Assembly (NCBI GenBank): GCA_964385755.1
Contig: CAYLPZ010000018.1
Coordinates: 1-40,434, forward strand
DNA length: 40,434 nt
Direction: 5' to 3'
Source: CAG-698 sp964385755
Lineage (GTDB): Bacteria; Bacillota_I; Bacilli_A; ML615J-28; CAG-698
The number at the start of each line of letters is the position of its first letter. Position 1 is the stretch's first letter. The notes beneath the pieces were generated by a model. It ran no database searches. It was given only the letters and a program-made list of their open reading frames with translations, and was not told the origin of the DNA. Below, in pieces: positions 15,617 to 23,451 of the stretch. The translations under genes were made by a program, and so were the position numbers.

Positions 15617-16023
15617 TAACTATCCCACCAGTCTGAAAACACGCTTGCCACCTTAGGTACTGAAGCACTTTTTCCTCCTCCGACAGTTTGAACAATTTGA
15701 ATCACTTTTTGCACACTATTTAAAGTATTATTTACCTTATCAGGGTTAATTTTTTTAACATAATCAATGACATTTCTAACATTATCAAGCTTAATAGCAC
15801 TTAATAAATCTTGTTTTTTCTCTGTTTTATAAGCATGTTCATCATTATTTACGTTTCCTTCCTTTTTATATACCATATAGTCATCCCATTGTTTATCTTT
15901 TTCCCCATATAATACCCACTCTTCATATATTCCTTGCCAGCTTCTTTTTCCCTCTTTTACTTCATTTCTTAAAAGTGGATGCAATGATACAAACTCTCTA
16001 AACTGATCCATTCTTGATGCCAC
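15616..16023 (-). CDS. ylbD: YlbD-family (putative spore coat) protein
   Basis: 135 aa from GTG at 16023, which has GAGGTGAT close upstream; a longer GTG frame begins three codons earlier and overlaps that ribosome binding site. MDQFREFVSLHPLLRNEVKEGKRSWQGIYEEWVLYGEKDKQW matches the YlbD family, annotated as putative coat protein in Bacillus (F...hP.l...vr.g..tWQe.yEeW.l.Ged...W). The middle and C-terminus are helical and end in FSDWWDS. Adjacent ylbE supports the call. Together with the SASP and GerE-like genes in this window it suggests a sporulating organism. Confidence 0.78.
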   Translation of the reverse strand: MASRMDQFREFVSLHPLLRNEVKEGKRSWQGIYEEWVLYGEKDKQWDDYMVYKKEGNVNNDEHAYKTEKKQDLLSAIKLDNVRNVIDYVKKINPDKVNNTLNSVQKVIQIVQTVGGGKSASVPKVASVFSDWWDS

Positions 16024-16087
16024 TTTTATCACCTCTATATTATTTTATTCATTTTTTATTTATTTGGTGAAGCCTAGATTATTTATA

Positions 16088-16116
16088 TTGCAGTTAGGTA
16101 TTTTTTTTGATACAAT
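16088..16116 (+). promoter_or_regulatory. Promoter of the TPR-DUF4037 operon
   Basis: TTGCAG (16088-16093), 17-bp spacer, TACAAT (16111-16116). AAAGGAG follows at 16121-16127, ahead of the ATG at 16136. The short leader argues for the downstream start rather than the longer frame opening at 16064. Confidence 0.65.
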
Positions 16117-16135
16117 TATTCAAAGGAGTTTTATT

Positions 16136-16957
16136 ATGGTTGATTATAAGGATCTAAACAAAGAAGATTATGAAGAGCAAGAATGCCTTTTGTGTATGAA
16201 CAAACATAAATCAAACATTCCAATTAAAAGAATTATTGAACGCTTTGATAATTTATTATCTTATAATAAAATAAAAGAAGCAGAAAACCATATGCTTTAC
16301 TGGCTTAATGAAGCGTCATCTATAAATGATATTCGCAGTGAAATTTCAATTTCAAACGAACTAATGGGCTTTTATCGAATTAATGGTAATAAAGAAAAAG
16401 CTAAGTACTATGCAAATAGTACTCTTGATAAATGCAATAGTGAATATTCAGATGATTCTTTAACAAAGGGAACTATTTTACTTAATGTTGCTACTGTATA
16501 TAAATTTTTAGGGCATAGTGAAAATGCATTACCTCTCTATCAAAAGGCACTAAAAATATACCAAAATATTCTTAATGCAAATGATGTAAAATTTGGAGGC
16601 TTATACAATAACTATGGTTTAGCACTTGTTGACCTTAAAATGTTTGATGAGGCCCTCGAAATGTATAATAAAGCAATTAGAGTAACTTACCAAAATAAAG
16701 AGTATTTAGACTCTGCTATTACGTACTTAAATATCGCAACATTATATGAGCAAAAACTAGGATTACTAATGGCAGAAAAATATATTGATGAAAACTTAGC
16801 TAAAGCCAAAGATTTATTAGACAGAGAAGATATTAATCGCAATGGCTATTATGCTTTCGTTTGTGAAAAGTGTTTAACTGTTTTTGACTATTATGGATAT
16901 TTTGATTATGCGGAAAAGTTAAAAGAAAGGAAAGATAAGATTTATGCAAGGGCTTAA
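16136..16957 (+). CDS. TPR-repeat protein, partner of a DUF4037 nucleotidyltransferase-like protein
   Basis: 273 aa from ATG at 16136 (MVDYKDLNKEDYEEQECLLC). The body is tetratricopeptide-like: ILLNVATVYKFLGHSENALPLYQKALKIY, then YNNYGLALVDLKMFDEALEMYNKAI, then YLNIATLYEQKLG, each about 34-40 residues. TPR proteins build protein-binding scaffolds. No signal peptide or membrane segment. The stop overlaps the start of the DUF4037 gene by 14 bp, so the two are translationally coupled and probably act as a complex. In my experience this TPR-DUF4037 pairing recurs in gut Bacillota and Actinobacteria. Function is unknown. Confidence 0.78.
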   Translation: MVDYKDLNKEDYEEQECLLCMNKHKSNIPIKRIIERFDNLLSYNKIKEAENHMLYWLNEASSINDIRSEISISNELMGFYRINGNKEKAKYYANSTLDKCNSEYSDDSLTKGTILLNVATVYKFLGHSENALPLYQKALKIYQNILNANDVKFGGLYNNYGLALVDLKMFDEALEMYNKAIRVTYQNKEYLDSAITYLNIATLYEQKLGLLMAEKYIDENLAKAKDLLDREDINRNGYYAFVCEKCLTVFDYYGYFDYAEKLKERKDKIYARA

Positions 16958-17876
16958 ATTATCTAAAGATTTCTATCTAACATATGGTAAACCAATGCTT
17001 GAAGAGCAGTTTGCATTTTGCCTTGATCAGCTATGTGTTGGACTTGTTGGAGAGGGCTCTGAGTGCTTTTCTTTAGATGATGACTTAAGTACGGATCATG
17101 ATTTTGAACCAGGTTTTTGTATTTTCGTTCCTAAAAGTTTAGATAGCAAAACTATTTTTCTTTTAGAAAGGGCTTATGCTAAACTTCCAAAAGAATATAA
17201 AGGCTTTAAAAGGTCTAATATGATCCCTGCAGATGGTGCAAGGCATGGAGTTATCATTATTGAAGATTTTTATAAATATCATACTGGTAAAGAATATGGA
17301 TACGAAACTCTTGCTGACTGGGTATGTTATCAAAATGTTTCATTAGCAAATGCAACAAATGGCGAAATTTTTTTTGACAACCTCGGTTTATTTACTAAAA
17401 TTAGAAATAATTTAATAAATATGCCTAAAGATATACTACTTAAAAAACTTTCTGGAGCCTTAATTAAAATGGGTCTTTCAGGTCAATACAATTATAGTAG
17501 ATCACTACAAAGAAAAGATAATGCCGCTTCACAAATGGCACTTTTTGAGTTTGTAAAATCAGCTATCGATGCTATTTATTTATTAAATAATAAACAAGTC
17601 CCTTACTATAAACTTGTTTTTCGTGACATAGAAAGATTAAATGATTTAAACACGCTAAAACCAATGCTAGAGTTTTTAATTACTGAAAATAATTTAAATA
17701 GTGATAATATTAATAAAAAACTATATTACATTGAAGAAATTGCATCTGAAATTATTGCAAGACTTTTACTCTTAGATATAACTAAAGCAGAGTGTAATAA
17801 CCTAGATAAACATGGTTATTCAGTAAATGATCATATTGATGATCCTCAAATCCGTAACATGGATTTTTGGATATAA
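16944..17876 (+). CDS. DUF4037 protein, nucleotidyltransferase-like
   Basis: 310 aa. The N-terminal ~100 residues contain GLVGEGSECFSLDDDLSTDHDFEPGFCIFVP: a G-S followed after ~10 residues by D-H-D, the arrangement of pol-beta-type nucleotidyltransferases, and the hallmark of DUF4037. The region 110-310 is helical, with FKRSNMIPADGARHGVI and DWVCYQNVSLANATNGEIFFD conserved-looking blocks. Such folds transfer nucleotidyl groups to proteins, antibiotics or RNA; the substrate cannot be told. It overlaps the TPR gene, and a bidirectional terminator ends it at 17875-17903. Confidence 0.8.
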   Translation: MQGLKLSKDFYLTYGKPMLEEQFAFCLDQLCVGLVGEGSECFSLDDDLSTDHDFEPGFCIFVPKSLDSKTIFLLERAYAKLPKEYKGFKRSNMIPADGARHGVIIIEDFYKYHTGKEYGYETLADWVCYQNVSLANATNGEIFFDNLGLFTKIRNNLINMPKDILLKKLSGALIKMGLSGQYNYSRSLQRKDNAASQMALFEFVKSAIDAIYLLNNKQVPYYKLVFRDIERLNDLNTLKPMLEFLITENNLNSDNINKKLYYIEEIASEIIARLLLLDITKAECNNLDKHGYSVNDHIDDPQIRNMDFWI

Positions 17877-17903
17877 AAAAATAGGCCATTAAAGCCTATT
17901 TTT
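17875..17903. terminator. Bidirectional terminator between converging genes
   Basis: AAAAAATAGGC and GCCTATTTTT flank a 7-base loop. It serves the plus-strand DUF4037 gene and, on the other strand, overlaps the last codons of the small lipoprotein gene. Confidence 0.85.
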
Positions 17904-18462
17904 CTTTAGATGTAATAGTCACAGTGATATCTGAAGATATATTGTCTAAAACATATAAATTTTTTTCTTTAGTATCATTTGGTGTGTTAATTTTACTAAC
18001 ACAATCAGAGCTTTTCACTTTAAAAGAACTAAGAATATATCTTTCCTCAAAAACTAATTTAAAAACACAATCTCCTGTTCCGTTTTGTAAAACTAAGCCT
18101 TGCTCTTTGTCTTTAGAATAAGCATATGAACATTCTTGACCATCTTTTCCATTTTTAGCATCATCTAAAGTATCATATACTACTACTTTTACATGTTCAT
18201 CTACTATAAAGTAAATAAAATATGCCATAACTTTTCTATTTCCACAGTTAACACATATATCATTTTCATATGTATGCTTTTTCTTCTCGAGACTTACTTC
18301 TTTTATTTTTCCACATTTGCTGCAAGTATATATTTTTTCTCCTTCGTTTGCACAAGTAGATTCGATTATACTAGTTTGTACAAAATCATGTTCTGTACAC
18401 TTTTTATCACAGCTTACAAAAAAAATCATAGATACCAATAATAATAATACATATTTTTTCAT
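17896..18462 (-). CDS. Small lipoprotein with two CxxC ribbon modules
   Basis: 188 aa. Signal peptide with lipobox FVSC, so the mature protein starts at Cys19. Then CTEHDFVQTSIIESTC and YTCSKCGKIKEV, followed by HTYENDICVNCGNRK: zinc-ribbon-like CxxCG modules of the kind seen in the giant lipoprotein's repeats and other gut Bacillota surface proteins. Residues ~80-188 are a beta-rich tail with no recognised domain, ending SSDITVTITSKEK. The last codons overlap the converging terminator. Role unknown, probably anchored to the outer face of the membrane. Confidence 0.7.
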   Translation of the reverse strand: MKKYVLLLLVSMIFFVSCDKKCTEHDFVQTSIIESTCANEGEKIYTCSKCGKIKEVSLEKKKHTYENDICVNCGNRKVMAYFIYFIVDEHVKVVVYDTLDDAKNGKDGQECSYAYSKDKEQGLVLQNGTGDCVFKLVFEERYILSSFKVKSSDCVSKINTPNDTKEKNLYVLDNISSDITVTITSKEK

Positions 18463-18627
18463 AATTTATTAAATCCTAACCTAATAATTAATTTTACTTT
18501 AAAATCACCATATTATAATTAAATATTAACTTACGCTAATATTTATCTAACACTACATAGCTATTTTCATTATCAAAGCACTATTAACTTTAAAAGCAAC
18601 CTTTGATCAATTATATTTTTTAAATAT

Positions 18628-19329
18628 CTAGCTATCAAGTAATGAAATTTCTTCACAAGTAAGTTCGCGATACTCCCCTTCTTTTAAAGAATCATCTAAA
18701 AATAAAGAACCAATTCTAATTCTTTTAAGTTCTAGTACTTCTTTACCAAGGGCACTACACATTTTCTTTATTTGGTGAAATCTACCTTCTGTAATACAAA
18801 TACTAGCTTTATTATCATCTAATATTTCTATTTTTGCTTCTTTGCACAGATAATCTTTTCCATCTTCAAAAATTGTAATTCCTTCTTTAGCTTTAATAAT
18901 ATCTTCGCTAGTGAAAGGTTTATCGCAAAGAACAATATATTCTTTTTCTTTATGTTTCTTTGGGCTTGTTAAATTATGAATAAACTTACCATCACTTGTA
19001 ATTAGCAGTAATCCTGTTGTATCTATATCAAGTCTACCGACTGCACTTAATTTACTTGTGTCAAAATCTACAATTAAATCCATAATAGTTTTATTATAAT
19101 TATCGTAATTTGCACAAACAACGCCTTTTGGTTTATTCATTAATAAATATATATTTTCCTTATAGACTATTTTGTTATTATCATAGCATACTATGCTATC
19201 TAAAGAAAGTTGATAATCAGCTTGACTAATTACGTTTCCATTAACTGATATTAATTTTTTTCTAATTACCTTTTTTGCATCATTTTTTGATATTTGCAAT
19301 GCATTCATAACATATTTATCAAGTCTCAT
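18628..19329 (-). CDS. RsuA/RluB-family pseudouridine synthase
   Basis: 233 aa from ATG at 19329 (MRLDKYVMNALQIS), which follows AAGAAGG; a longer frame starts seven codons earlier without a better site. An N-terminal S4 RNA-binding domain (~1-60) is followed by the catalytic domain with GRLDIDTTGLLLITSDG, where Asp101 is the nucleophile, and ITEGRFHQIKKMCSALG. The family converts specific rRNA uridines to pseudouridine; the exact site (16S U516 or 23S U2605-type) cannot be told from sequence alone. It stands alone on the minus strand and overlaps no neighbour. Confidence 0.92.
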   Translation of the reverse strand: MRLDKYVMNALQISKNDAKKVIRKKLISVNGNVISQADYQLSLDSIVCYDNNKIVYKENIYLLMNKPKGVVCANYDNYNKTIMDLIVDFDTSKLSAVGRLDIDTTGLLLITSDGKFIHNLTSPKKHKEKEYIVLCDKPFTSEDIIKAKEGITIFEDGKDYLCKEAKIEILDDNKASICITEGRFHQIKKMCSALGKEVLELKRIRIGSLFLDDSLKEGEYRELTCEEISLLDS

Positions 19330-19366
19330 ATGTATTACCTTCTTAATCAATTATTTTATTATTTAT

Positions 19367-19375
19367 CATATTATA
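19367..19375 (+). promoter_or_regulatory. CATANNNTA box, possible spore-sigma -10, upstream of the 70-aa gene
   Basis: CATATTATA lies just ahead of GGGAGG and the ATG at 19393. It fits the sigma-K -10 consensus CATANNNTA (also close to sigma-E). No AC doublet is at the expected -35 distance, so this is weak on its own; the same motif recurs at the YjcZ and GerE-like genes. Confidence 0.35.
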
Positions 19376-19392
19376 TAAAAGGGAGGTATAAT

Positions 19393-19605
19393 ATGTTTTT
19401 TAAAAGAAATCAAGGCTATATGCCTTTTAATGACTATAAAATGTCATCACCACCAAATGGTTCACAAAATGATATCGAACATTTAATGATGGAAATAAAG
19501 GAAAATCGCCGAAGAATCCAAAACCTTGCGAAAAGGATTGTCCGTCTTGAAAACTACTTAAGAATTCGCGACAGTTCTGATTATTCAATTATCGATGATG
19601 AATAA
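19393..19605 (+). CDS. Small coiled-coil protein, unknown
   Basis: 70 aa from ATG at 19393, preceded by AGGGAGG at ideal distance; the longer frame from 19294 lacks support and overlaps the divergent pseudouridine synthase. MFFKRNQGYMPFNDYK is followed by a charged helix IEHLMMEIKENRRRIQNLAKRIVRLENYLRIRD. This layout (aromatic/Pro-rich head, short Arg-rich coiled coil) resembles small spore-associated proteins of Bacilli, but I do not recognise a family. A CATANNNTA box upstream is compatible with late mother-cell expression. Confidence 0.7.
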   Translation: MFFKRNQGYMPFNDYKMSSPPNGSQNDIEHLMMEIKENRRRIQNLAKRIVRLENYLRIRDSSDYSIIDDE

Positions 19606-19606
19606 T

Positions 19607-19855
19607 TTATTTATTTAAATAAGGTTTCAATGTTTCATAAATTGACACTTTACTTTTTTGATAAAGCATTTTATCATATTTTTTTTCTAAAATTTTACTA
19701 CATAAAATATTTTGATATTCACGATATTTTTCTACTAATATTTTACCATCAATAGCTTTTTTCTTGTTTTGTTCAATAAGTCTAAAAAACTCAATAATCT
19801 TTATTACTTCTAATGTAGAAAAAATATCATAATCTATTTCATAATTACTATCCAT
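19607..19855 (-). CDS. yktA: UPF0223 family protein (YktA-like)
   Basis: 82 aa from ATG at 19855; GGGAAG precedes it by ~8 bases, while the GTG three codons earlier sits too close to that site. YEIDYDIFSTLEVIKIIEFFRLIE and ILCSKILEKKYDKML with SVYETLK match the UPF0223 pattern of Bacilli (YPLDxDWSTEEVI...FF..VE; PSKAEEK; SSYxVVK), though more diverged than usual. Function unknown. It converges on the small coiled-coil gene with a one-base gap and no clear terminator. Confidence 0.6.
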   Translation of the reverse strand: MDSNYEIDYDIFSTLEVIKIIEFFRLIEQNKKKAIDGKILVEKYREYQNILCSKILEKKYDKMLYQKSKVSIYETLKPYLNK

Positions 19856-19952
19856 AAATTTCACTTCCCACTAATAATTATACTATATAGTCTTGTTTTT
19901 TTCTAGATATATTATTTTGTTTATAAATGTTTAGTCACATTACTTTATTTTT

Positions 19953-19961
19953 CATACCATA
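19953..19961 (+). promoter_or_regulatory. CATANNNTA box, possible spore-sigma -10, upstream of yjcZ
   Basis: CATACCATA lies 6 bp before AGGAGGTG of the YjcZ-type gene. It fits the sigma-K -10 consensus; an AC is found at 14 bp rather than the expected 16-17. Confidence 0.35.
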
Positions 19962-19978
19962 AAGTAGGAGGTGAAAGA

Positions 19979-20104
19979 ATGTACGGAGCATATAATGGTT
20001 ATCCTTGTACACAAGGTTATAATTCTGGTGGTTATGCATTAATCTTAGTATTATTTATTCTTTTAGTAATTATCGGAGCTGCAGCTATCGGTGGATGGAA
20101 TTAA
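19979..20104 (+). CDS. yjcZ: YjcZ-family sporulation peptide
   Basis: 41 aa. ATG at 19979 follows AGGAGGTG. The protein is MYGAYNGYPCTQGYNSG, then a single hydrophobic helix ALILVLFILLVIIGAAAIGG ending WN. Gly/Tyr-rich head plus short ALIVVLFILLIIIG-type helix is the hallmark of the YjcZ family in spore-forming Bacilli, where it is annotated as a sporulation protein. A strong terminator follows (20111-20132), so it is a single-gene unit. Role unknown beyond its association with spores and membranes. Confidence 0.8.
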   Translation: MYGAYNGYPCTQGYNSGGYALILVLFILLVIIGAAAIGGWN

Positions 20105-20110
20105 CAAATA

Positions 20111-20132
20111 CCCGCTATTAAGCGGGTTTTTT
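20111..20132 (+). terminator. Terminator of yjcZ
   Basis: CCCGCT-ATTA-AGCGGG followed by six T. Confidence 0.92.
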
Positions 20133-20135
20133 ATC

Positions 20136-20164
20136 TTGATAAATCTTGCTTTTTATAATATAAT
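20136..20164 (+). promoter_or_regulatory. Promoter of def
   Basis: TTGATA (20136-20141), 17-bp spacer, TATAAT (20159-20164), then AAGGTGGTG before ATG 20186. Confidence 0.78.
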
Positions 20165-20185
20165 AATAATTAAGGTGGTGCTATT

Positions 20186-20758
20186 ATGCTATTATATGAA
20201 GATATCGTAAAAGATGGAGAAGGTGTCTTAAGAACTAAATGCGAAGATGTAACTTTTCCTATTTGTGATGACGATTTAAATCTTATACAACAAATGGATG
20301 AATATTTAGTAAATGGTTATGATGAAAAAATGTGTAAAAAATATGGCTTACACCCAGGAGTTGGAATTGCAGCTCCTCAAGTAGGATGTGCCAAAAAAAT
20401 CATTTGCATCATGGCTTATGATGAAAAAGGTGATTTTCATCATTACATTATGGTTAATCCAAAACTAATATCTAATTCAGTCGAACTAACATATTTAGAA
20501 TCTGGTGAAGGTTGTCTATCTGTTTGTGATAAACATGAAGGCTTTATTCATCGTTACAAACGCGTTAAAGTAAAATCTTTTGTTTATAATTTTGATAAAT
20601 GTGAATTTGAAGAAAAAGTATTACAATTTAAAGGATATTTATCAGTTGTATTCCAACATGAATACGATCATTTAAGTGGAATTCTTTTTTATGATCATAT
20701 TGATAAAATTAATCCTTTCTTTGTTCCTGAGAATTCTAAACCAGTTAAATTTCATTAA
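20186..20758 (+). CDS. def: Peptide deformylase
   Basis: 190 aa, typical of the longer type 2 deformylases of Gram-positives. Removes the formyl group from the N-terminal Met of new proteins. All three motifs are present: GVGIAAPQVG, EGCLS with metal ligand Cys110, and QHEYDHLSG with His158, Glu159 and His162. The insertion between motif 1 and motif 2 is normal for type 2. Own promoter; two terminators in tandem behind it (20763-20790 and 20803-20823), so it is a one-gene transcript. Confidence 0.97.
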   Translation: MLLYEDIVKDGEGVLRTKCEDVTFPICDDDLNLIQQMDEYLVNGYDEKMCKKYGLHPGVGIAAPQVGCAKKIICIMAYDEKGDFHHYIMVNPKLISNSVELTYLESGEGCLSVCDKHEGFIHRYKRVKVKSFVYNFDKCEFEEKVLQFKGYLSVVFQHEYDHLSGILFYDHIDKINPFFVPENSKPVKFH

Positions 20759-20762
20759 AATT

Positions 20763-20823
20763 AAGTAAGAGTAATATCTTACTTTTTTATTTTTGAAATA
20801 TTCAGGATTATTCCTGTTTTTTT
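20763..20823 (+). terminator. Tandem terminators after def
   Basis: First: AAGTAAGA / TCTTACTT with a T-rich tail (20763-20790). Second: CAGGA-TTAT-TCCTG followed by seven T (20803-20823). Confidence 0.82.
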
Positions 20824-20945
20824 CGCATTTTTCATTCATTTTTTAATATATAATTTTTCTACTTAGAAATAATAACGTTTTTATGTTTTATTTTTCATTA
20901 AATTGGTTTATAATAAATTAAAGTGAAAAATTAGAAAGGAGTAAA

Positions 20946-22646
20946 ATGAAAATATCAAATCGCAAAAATATTACACCTGTTATTTCATCATTTAATGATG
21001 ATAATATTAAGGTGTTTGCTTTAGGTGGCTTAGGCGAAATCGGTAAAAACATGTATATCATAGAATGTCTTGATGAAATATTAATCGTCGATTCCGGTAT
21101 AATGTTTGCGGACTCGAGTCAAGGAGCACAATACATCATCCCTGACTACTCATATTTAGTTGAGAACAGCCACAAAATTAAAGCTCTTTTTATTACACAT
21201 GGACATGAAGATCACATTGGAGGAATTCCTTATTTACTTAAAAACGTAACTATTCCTGTTATTTATGCTTCAGGAATAGCTGTTAATTTAATTGAATCAA
21301 AATTATCAGAGTATAAAGGATTAAATGCTAAAATTATTGCATATGATAGAAACTCAATTTTTAAGTATAATAATTTCACTGTTAGTTTCTTCCAAACAAA
21401 CCATAGTGTACCAGACTCATTTGGAATCGCAGTAAAAACTAGGTTAGGATATATTATCCACACAGGTGATTTCAAATTTGATTTTACACCAATTGGTAAT
21501 CATACTGAATATGATAAAATTACCAAGTTCTCAAACGAAGGAGTATTATGCCTTTTATCTGATAGTACTAACGCCTTAGTTAATAAATTTTCTGTATCTG
21601 AAAAAAAGATTGGAGAAAGTATCTTAAGCATTTTTCAAAACATTAGTGGTAGAATTTTGATTTCTACATTTGCTAGTAACGTATATCGTGTGCAACAAAT
21701 TGTTGAAGCTAGTATTGCTTGTAATAGAAAAGTAATTGTTTATGGCAGAAGTATGGAAAAAATGATTAAGGTTGCTTTAAAAAATGGTTATATTAATGCA
21801 CCTGAATCTGCTTTTGTTAATAATGGAGATTTACAAAAACTAGATGACAACGAAATTACTATCATTACTACTGGTTCACAAGGTGAAGCTTTGGCAGCAC
21901 TATCACGCATTGCAAATGGAATACATAAACAAATAAAGATACACAAAGGTGATACAATTATCTTTTCTTCTTCAGCAATTCCTGGAAATCAAGAAAGTAT
22001 TAATAGAACAATAAATAAACTTTACAAACAAGGAGCAAATGTAATTGTTAATTCACCATTAACCGATACACACACTTCTGGCCACGCTAGTGAAACAGAA
22101 TTGCAAATTATGCTTTCTTTAGTTAAACCAAAATATTTTATGCCTATTCATGGTGAATATTCTATGCAAAAAAAGCATGTTGATTTAGCTATTGCAACAG
22201 GTGTTAATCCTAATAACTGTTTTATTCTTGAAAATGGTAAAGTTTTAACATTTACAAATGATCGTGCTTTTTCGCTTTATACAGTTCCATGTGGAAGTAT
22301 GTATATCGATGAAGATGATATCAATGTTGATAGTCAAACAATGAGAGAACGTAAGATATTAGGTGAAGATGGTTTAGTTACTGTAATTTATACTATTAAT
22401 AAAAATGGTATTTTATTAAAACAGCCTAACATCATCACACGAGGGTTTATTTATATGAAAAACTCAGATACTCTAATGAAAAATATTAGAATTAAATGTG
22501 AGCAAGTATATTTAAATAAAGTTACGCAAAACCCAAGTATAAGTAAACAATTATTAACACAAGCAATTTCCCAAGAAATATCTAATTTCATTGCTTATAA
22601 GACAGAGCGCAAACCTTTAGTTTTACCAATTTACATGGAGAAATAA
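20946..22646 (+). CDS. rnj: Ribonuclease J
   Basis: 566 aa, the normal length for RNase J1/J2. Domains: metallo-beta-lactamase with ALGGLGEIGKNMYIIE and the metal motif HGHEDHIGG (His85, His87, Asp89, His90), HTGDFKFD, beta-CASP domain with LLSDSTNA and STFASNVYRVQ, GSQGEALAALSRIANG, and the C-terminal domain from ~455. It is both an endonuclease and a 5'-3' exonuclease central to mRNA decay in Bacillota. All active-site residues are present, which favours an active J1-like enzyme over a J2-like one, but only one copy is visible here. AGAAAGGAG precedes ATG 20946. rlmA follows after one base. Confidence 0.95.
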   Translation: MKISNRKNITPVISSFNDDNIKVFALGGLGEIGKNMYIIECLDEILIVDSGIMFADSSQGAQYIIPDYSYLVENSHKIKALFITHGHEDHIGGIPYLLKNVTIPVIYASGIAVNLIESKLSEYKGLNAKIIAYDRNSIFKYNNFTVSFFQTNHSVPDSFGIAVKTRLGYIIHTGDFKFDFTPIGNHTEYDKITKFSNEGVLCLLSDSTNALVNKFSVSEKKIGESILSIFQNISGRILISTFASNVYRVQQIVEASIACNRKVIVYGRSMEKMIKVALKNGYINAPESAFVNNGDLQKLDDNEITIITTGSQGEALAALSRIANGIHKQIKIHKGDTIIFSSSAIPGNQESINRTINKLYKQGANVIVNSPLTDTHTSGHASETELQIMLSLVKPKYFMPIHGEYSMQKKHVDLAIATGVNPNNCFILENGKVLTFTNDRAFSLYTVPCGSMYIDEDDINVDSQTMRERKILGEDGLVTVIYTINKNGILLKQPNIITRGFIYMKNSDTLMKNIRIKCEQVYLNKVTQNPSISKQLLTQAISQEISNFIAYKTERKPLVLPIYMEK

Positions 22647-22647
22647 T

Positions 22648-23439
22648 ATGACTTTTTTACAATGCCCTAAGTGCAAAGAAAACTTATTTCTTTCTGAAAA
22701 TAAGAAATCATATTTATGTAAAAATAATCATCTTTACGATATTTCTAAATATGGTTATGTTAATTTACTTTTATCAAAAACTAATTGTGGGGACAATTTA
22801 ACATCAACAAAAGCACGCGAATTATTCCTATCTAAAGGCTATTATGAACCACTATTACAGCAGATTAATAATATATTTACATCATACAACATATTAAATG
22901 TTTTAGACATCGGTTGTGGTGTAGGTTATTACTTAAGTGCTCTCTCTTCCTTTTTAAGCACTACTGGAGTTGACATCTCAAAAGAAGCAATAACAATCGC
23001 TAGTAAGAAAGATAAGAGGTCTTTATATGTTGTTAGTTCCTCATCAGATATGCCTTTTGTGAATAATTGTTTTGATGGTGCATATGCTATTTTTGCACCG
23101 ATATTTGAAAAGGAACTTGCTAGAGTTTTGAAAGATGAAGGCATATTTATTTTGGTAAATAAGAACACAAATCATTTATATGAACTTAAAAGCATTCTTT
23201 ATGATGATCCATACTACAATCCAGTAAAAGTTGTCACACTTAACAATTTTAATTTGTTATCTTCTTTCAATCTAACATATAAAGTTACATTAGATAATTT
23301 AGATATTAAAAATTTAGTTTTGATGACTCCATATCAATACAAAACAAAAACAGAAGGCCTAAAAAAACTTGATAGTGTTGATAAACTCCCTATCACAATT
23401 GATTTTAATATTTCTATATACAAAAAGTCAAACAACTAA
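22648..23439 (+). CDS. rlmA: 23S rRNA (guanine-N1)-methyltransferase, RlmA family
   Basis: 263 aa. An N-terminal zinc finger (Cys6, Cys9, Cys24, His28) is followed by HLYDISKYGYVNLLL, the SAM-binding fold with VLDIGCGVGYYL and GVDISKEA, then DMPFVNNCFDGAYAIFAP, and FEKELARVLKDEGIFILVNKN. These are features of RlmA (E. coli G745 / Gram-positive G748 of 23S rRNA, linked to macrolide binding). It starts one base after the rnj stop with GGAGAA in the end of rnj as its binding site, so the two are one transcript. Ends at a bidirectional terminator. Which G is modified is not decidable here. Confidence 0.9.
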   Translation: MTFLQCPKCKENLFLSENKKSYLCKNNHLYDISKYGYVNLLLSKTNCGDNLTSTKARELFLSKGYYEPLLQQINNIFTSYNILNVLDIGCGVGYYLSALSSFLSTTGVDISKEAITIASKKDKRSLYVVSSSSDMPFVNNCFDGAYAIFAPIFEKELARVLKDEGIFILVNKNTNHLYELKSILYDDPYYNPVKVVTLNNFNLLSSFNLTYKVTLDNLDIKNLVLMTPYQYKTKTEGLKKLDSVDKLPITIDFNISIYKKSNN

Positions 23440-23451
23440 GTTTGACTTTTT
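23422..23451. terminator. Bidirectional terminator between rlmA and the exonuclease gene
   Basis: AAAAAGTCAAAC and GTTTGACTTTTT form a perfect 12-bp stem that spans the stop of rlmA; both strands end in T-runs. Confidence 0.9.
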
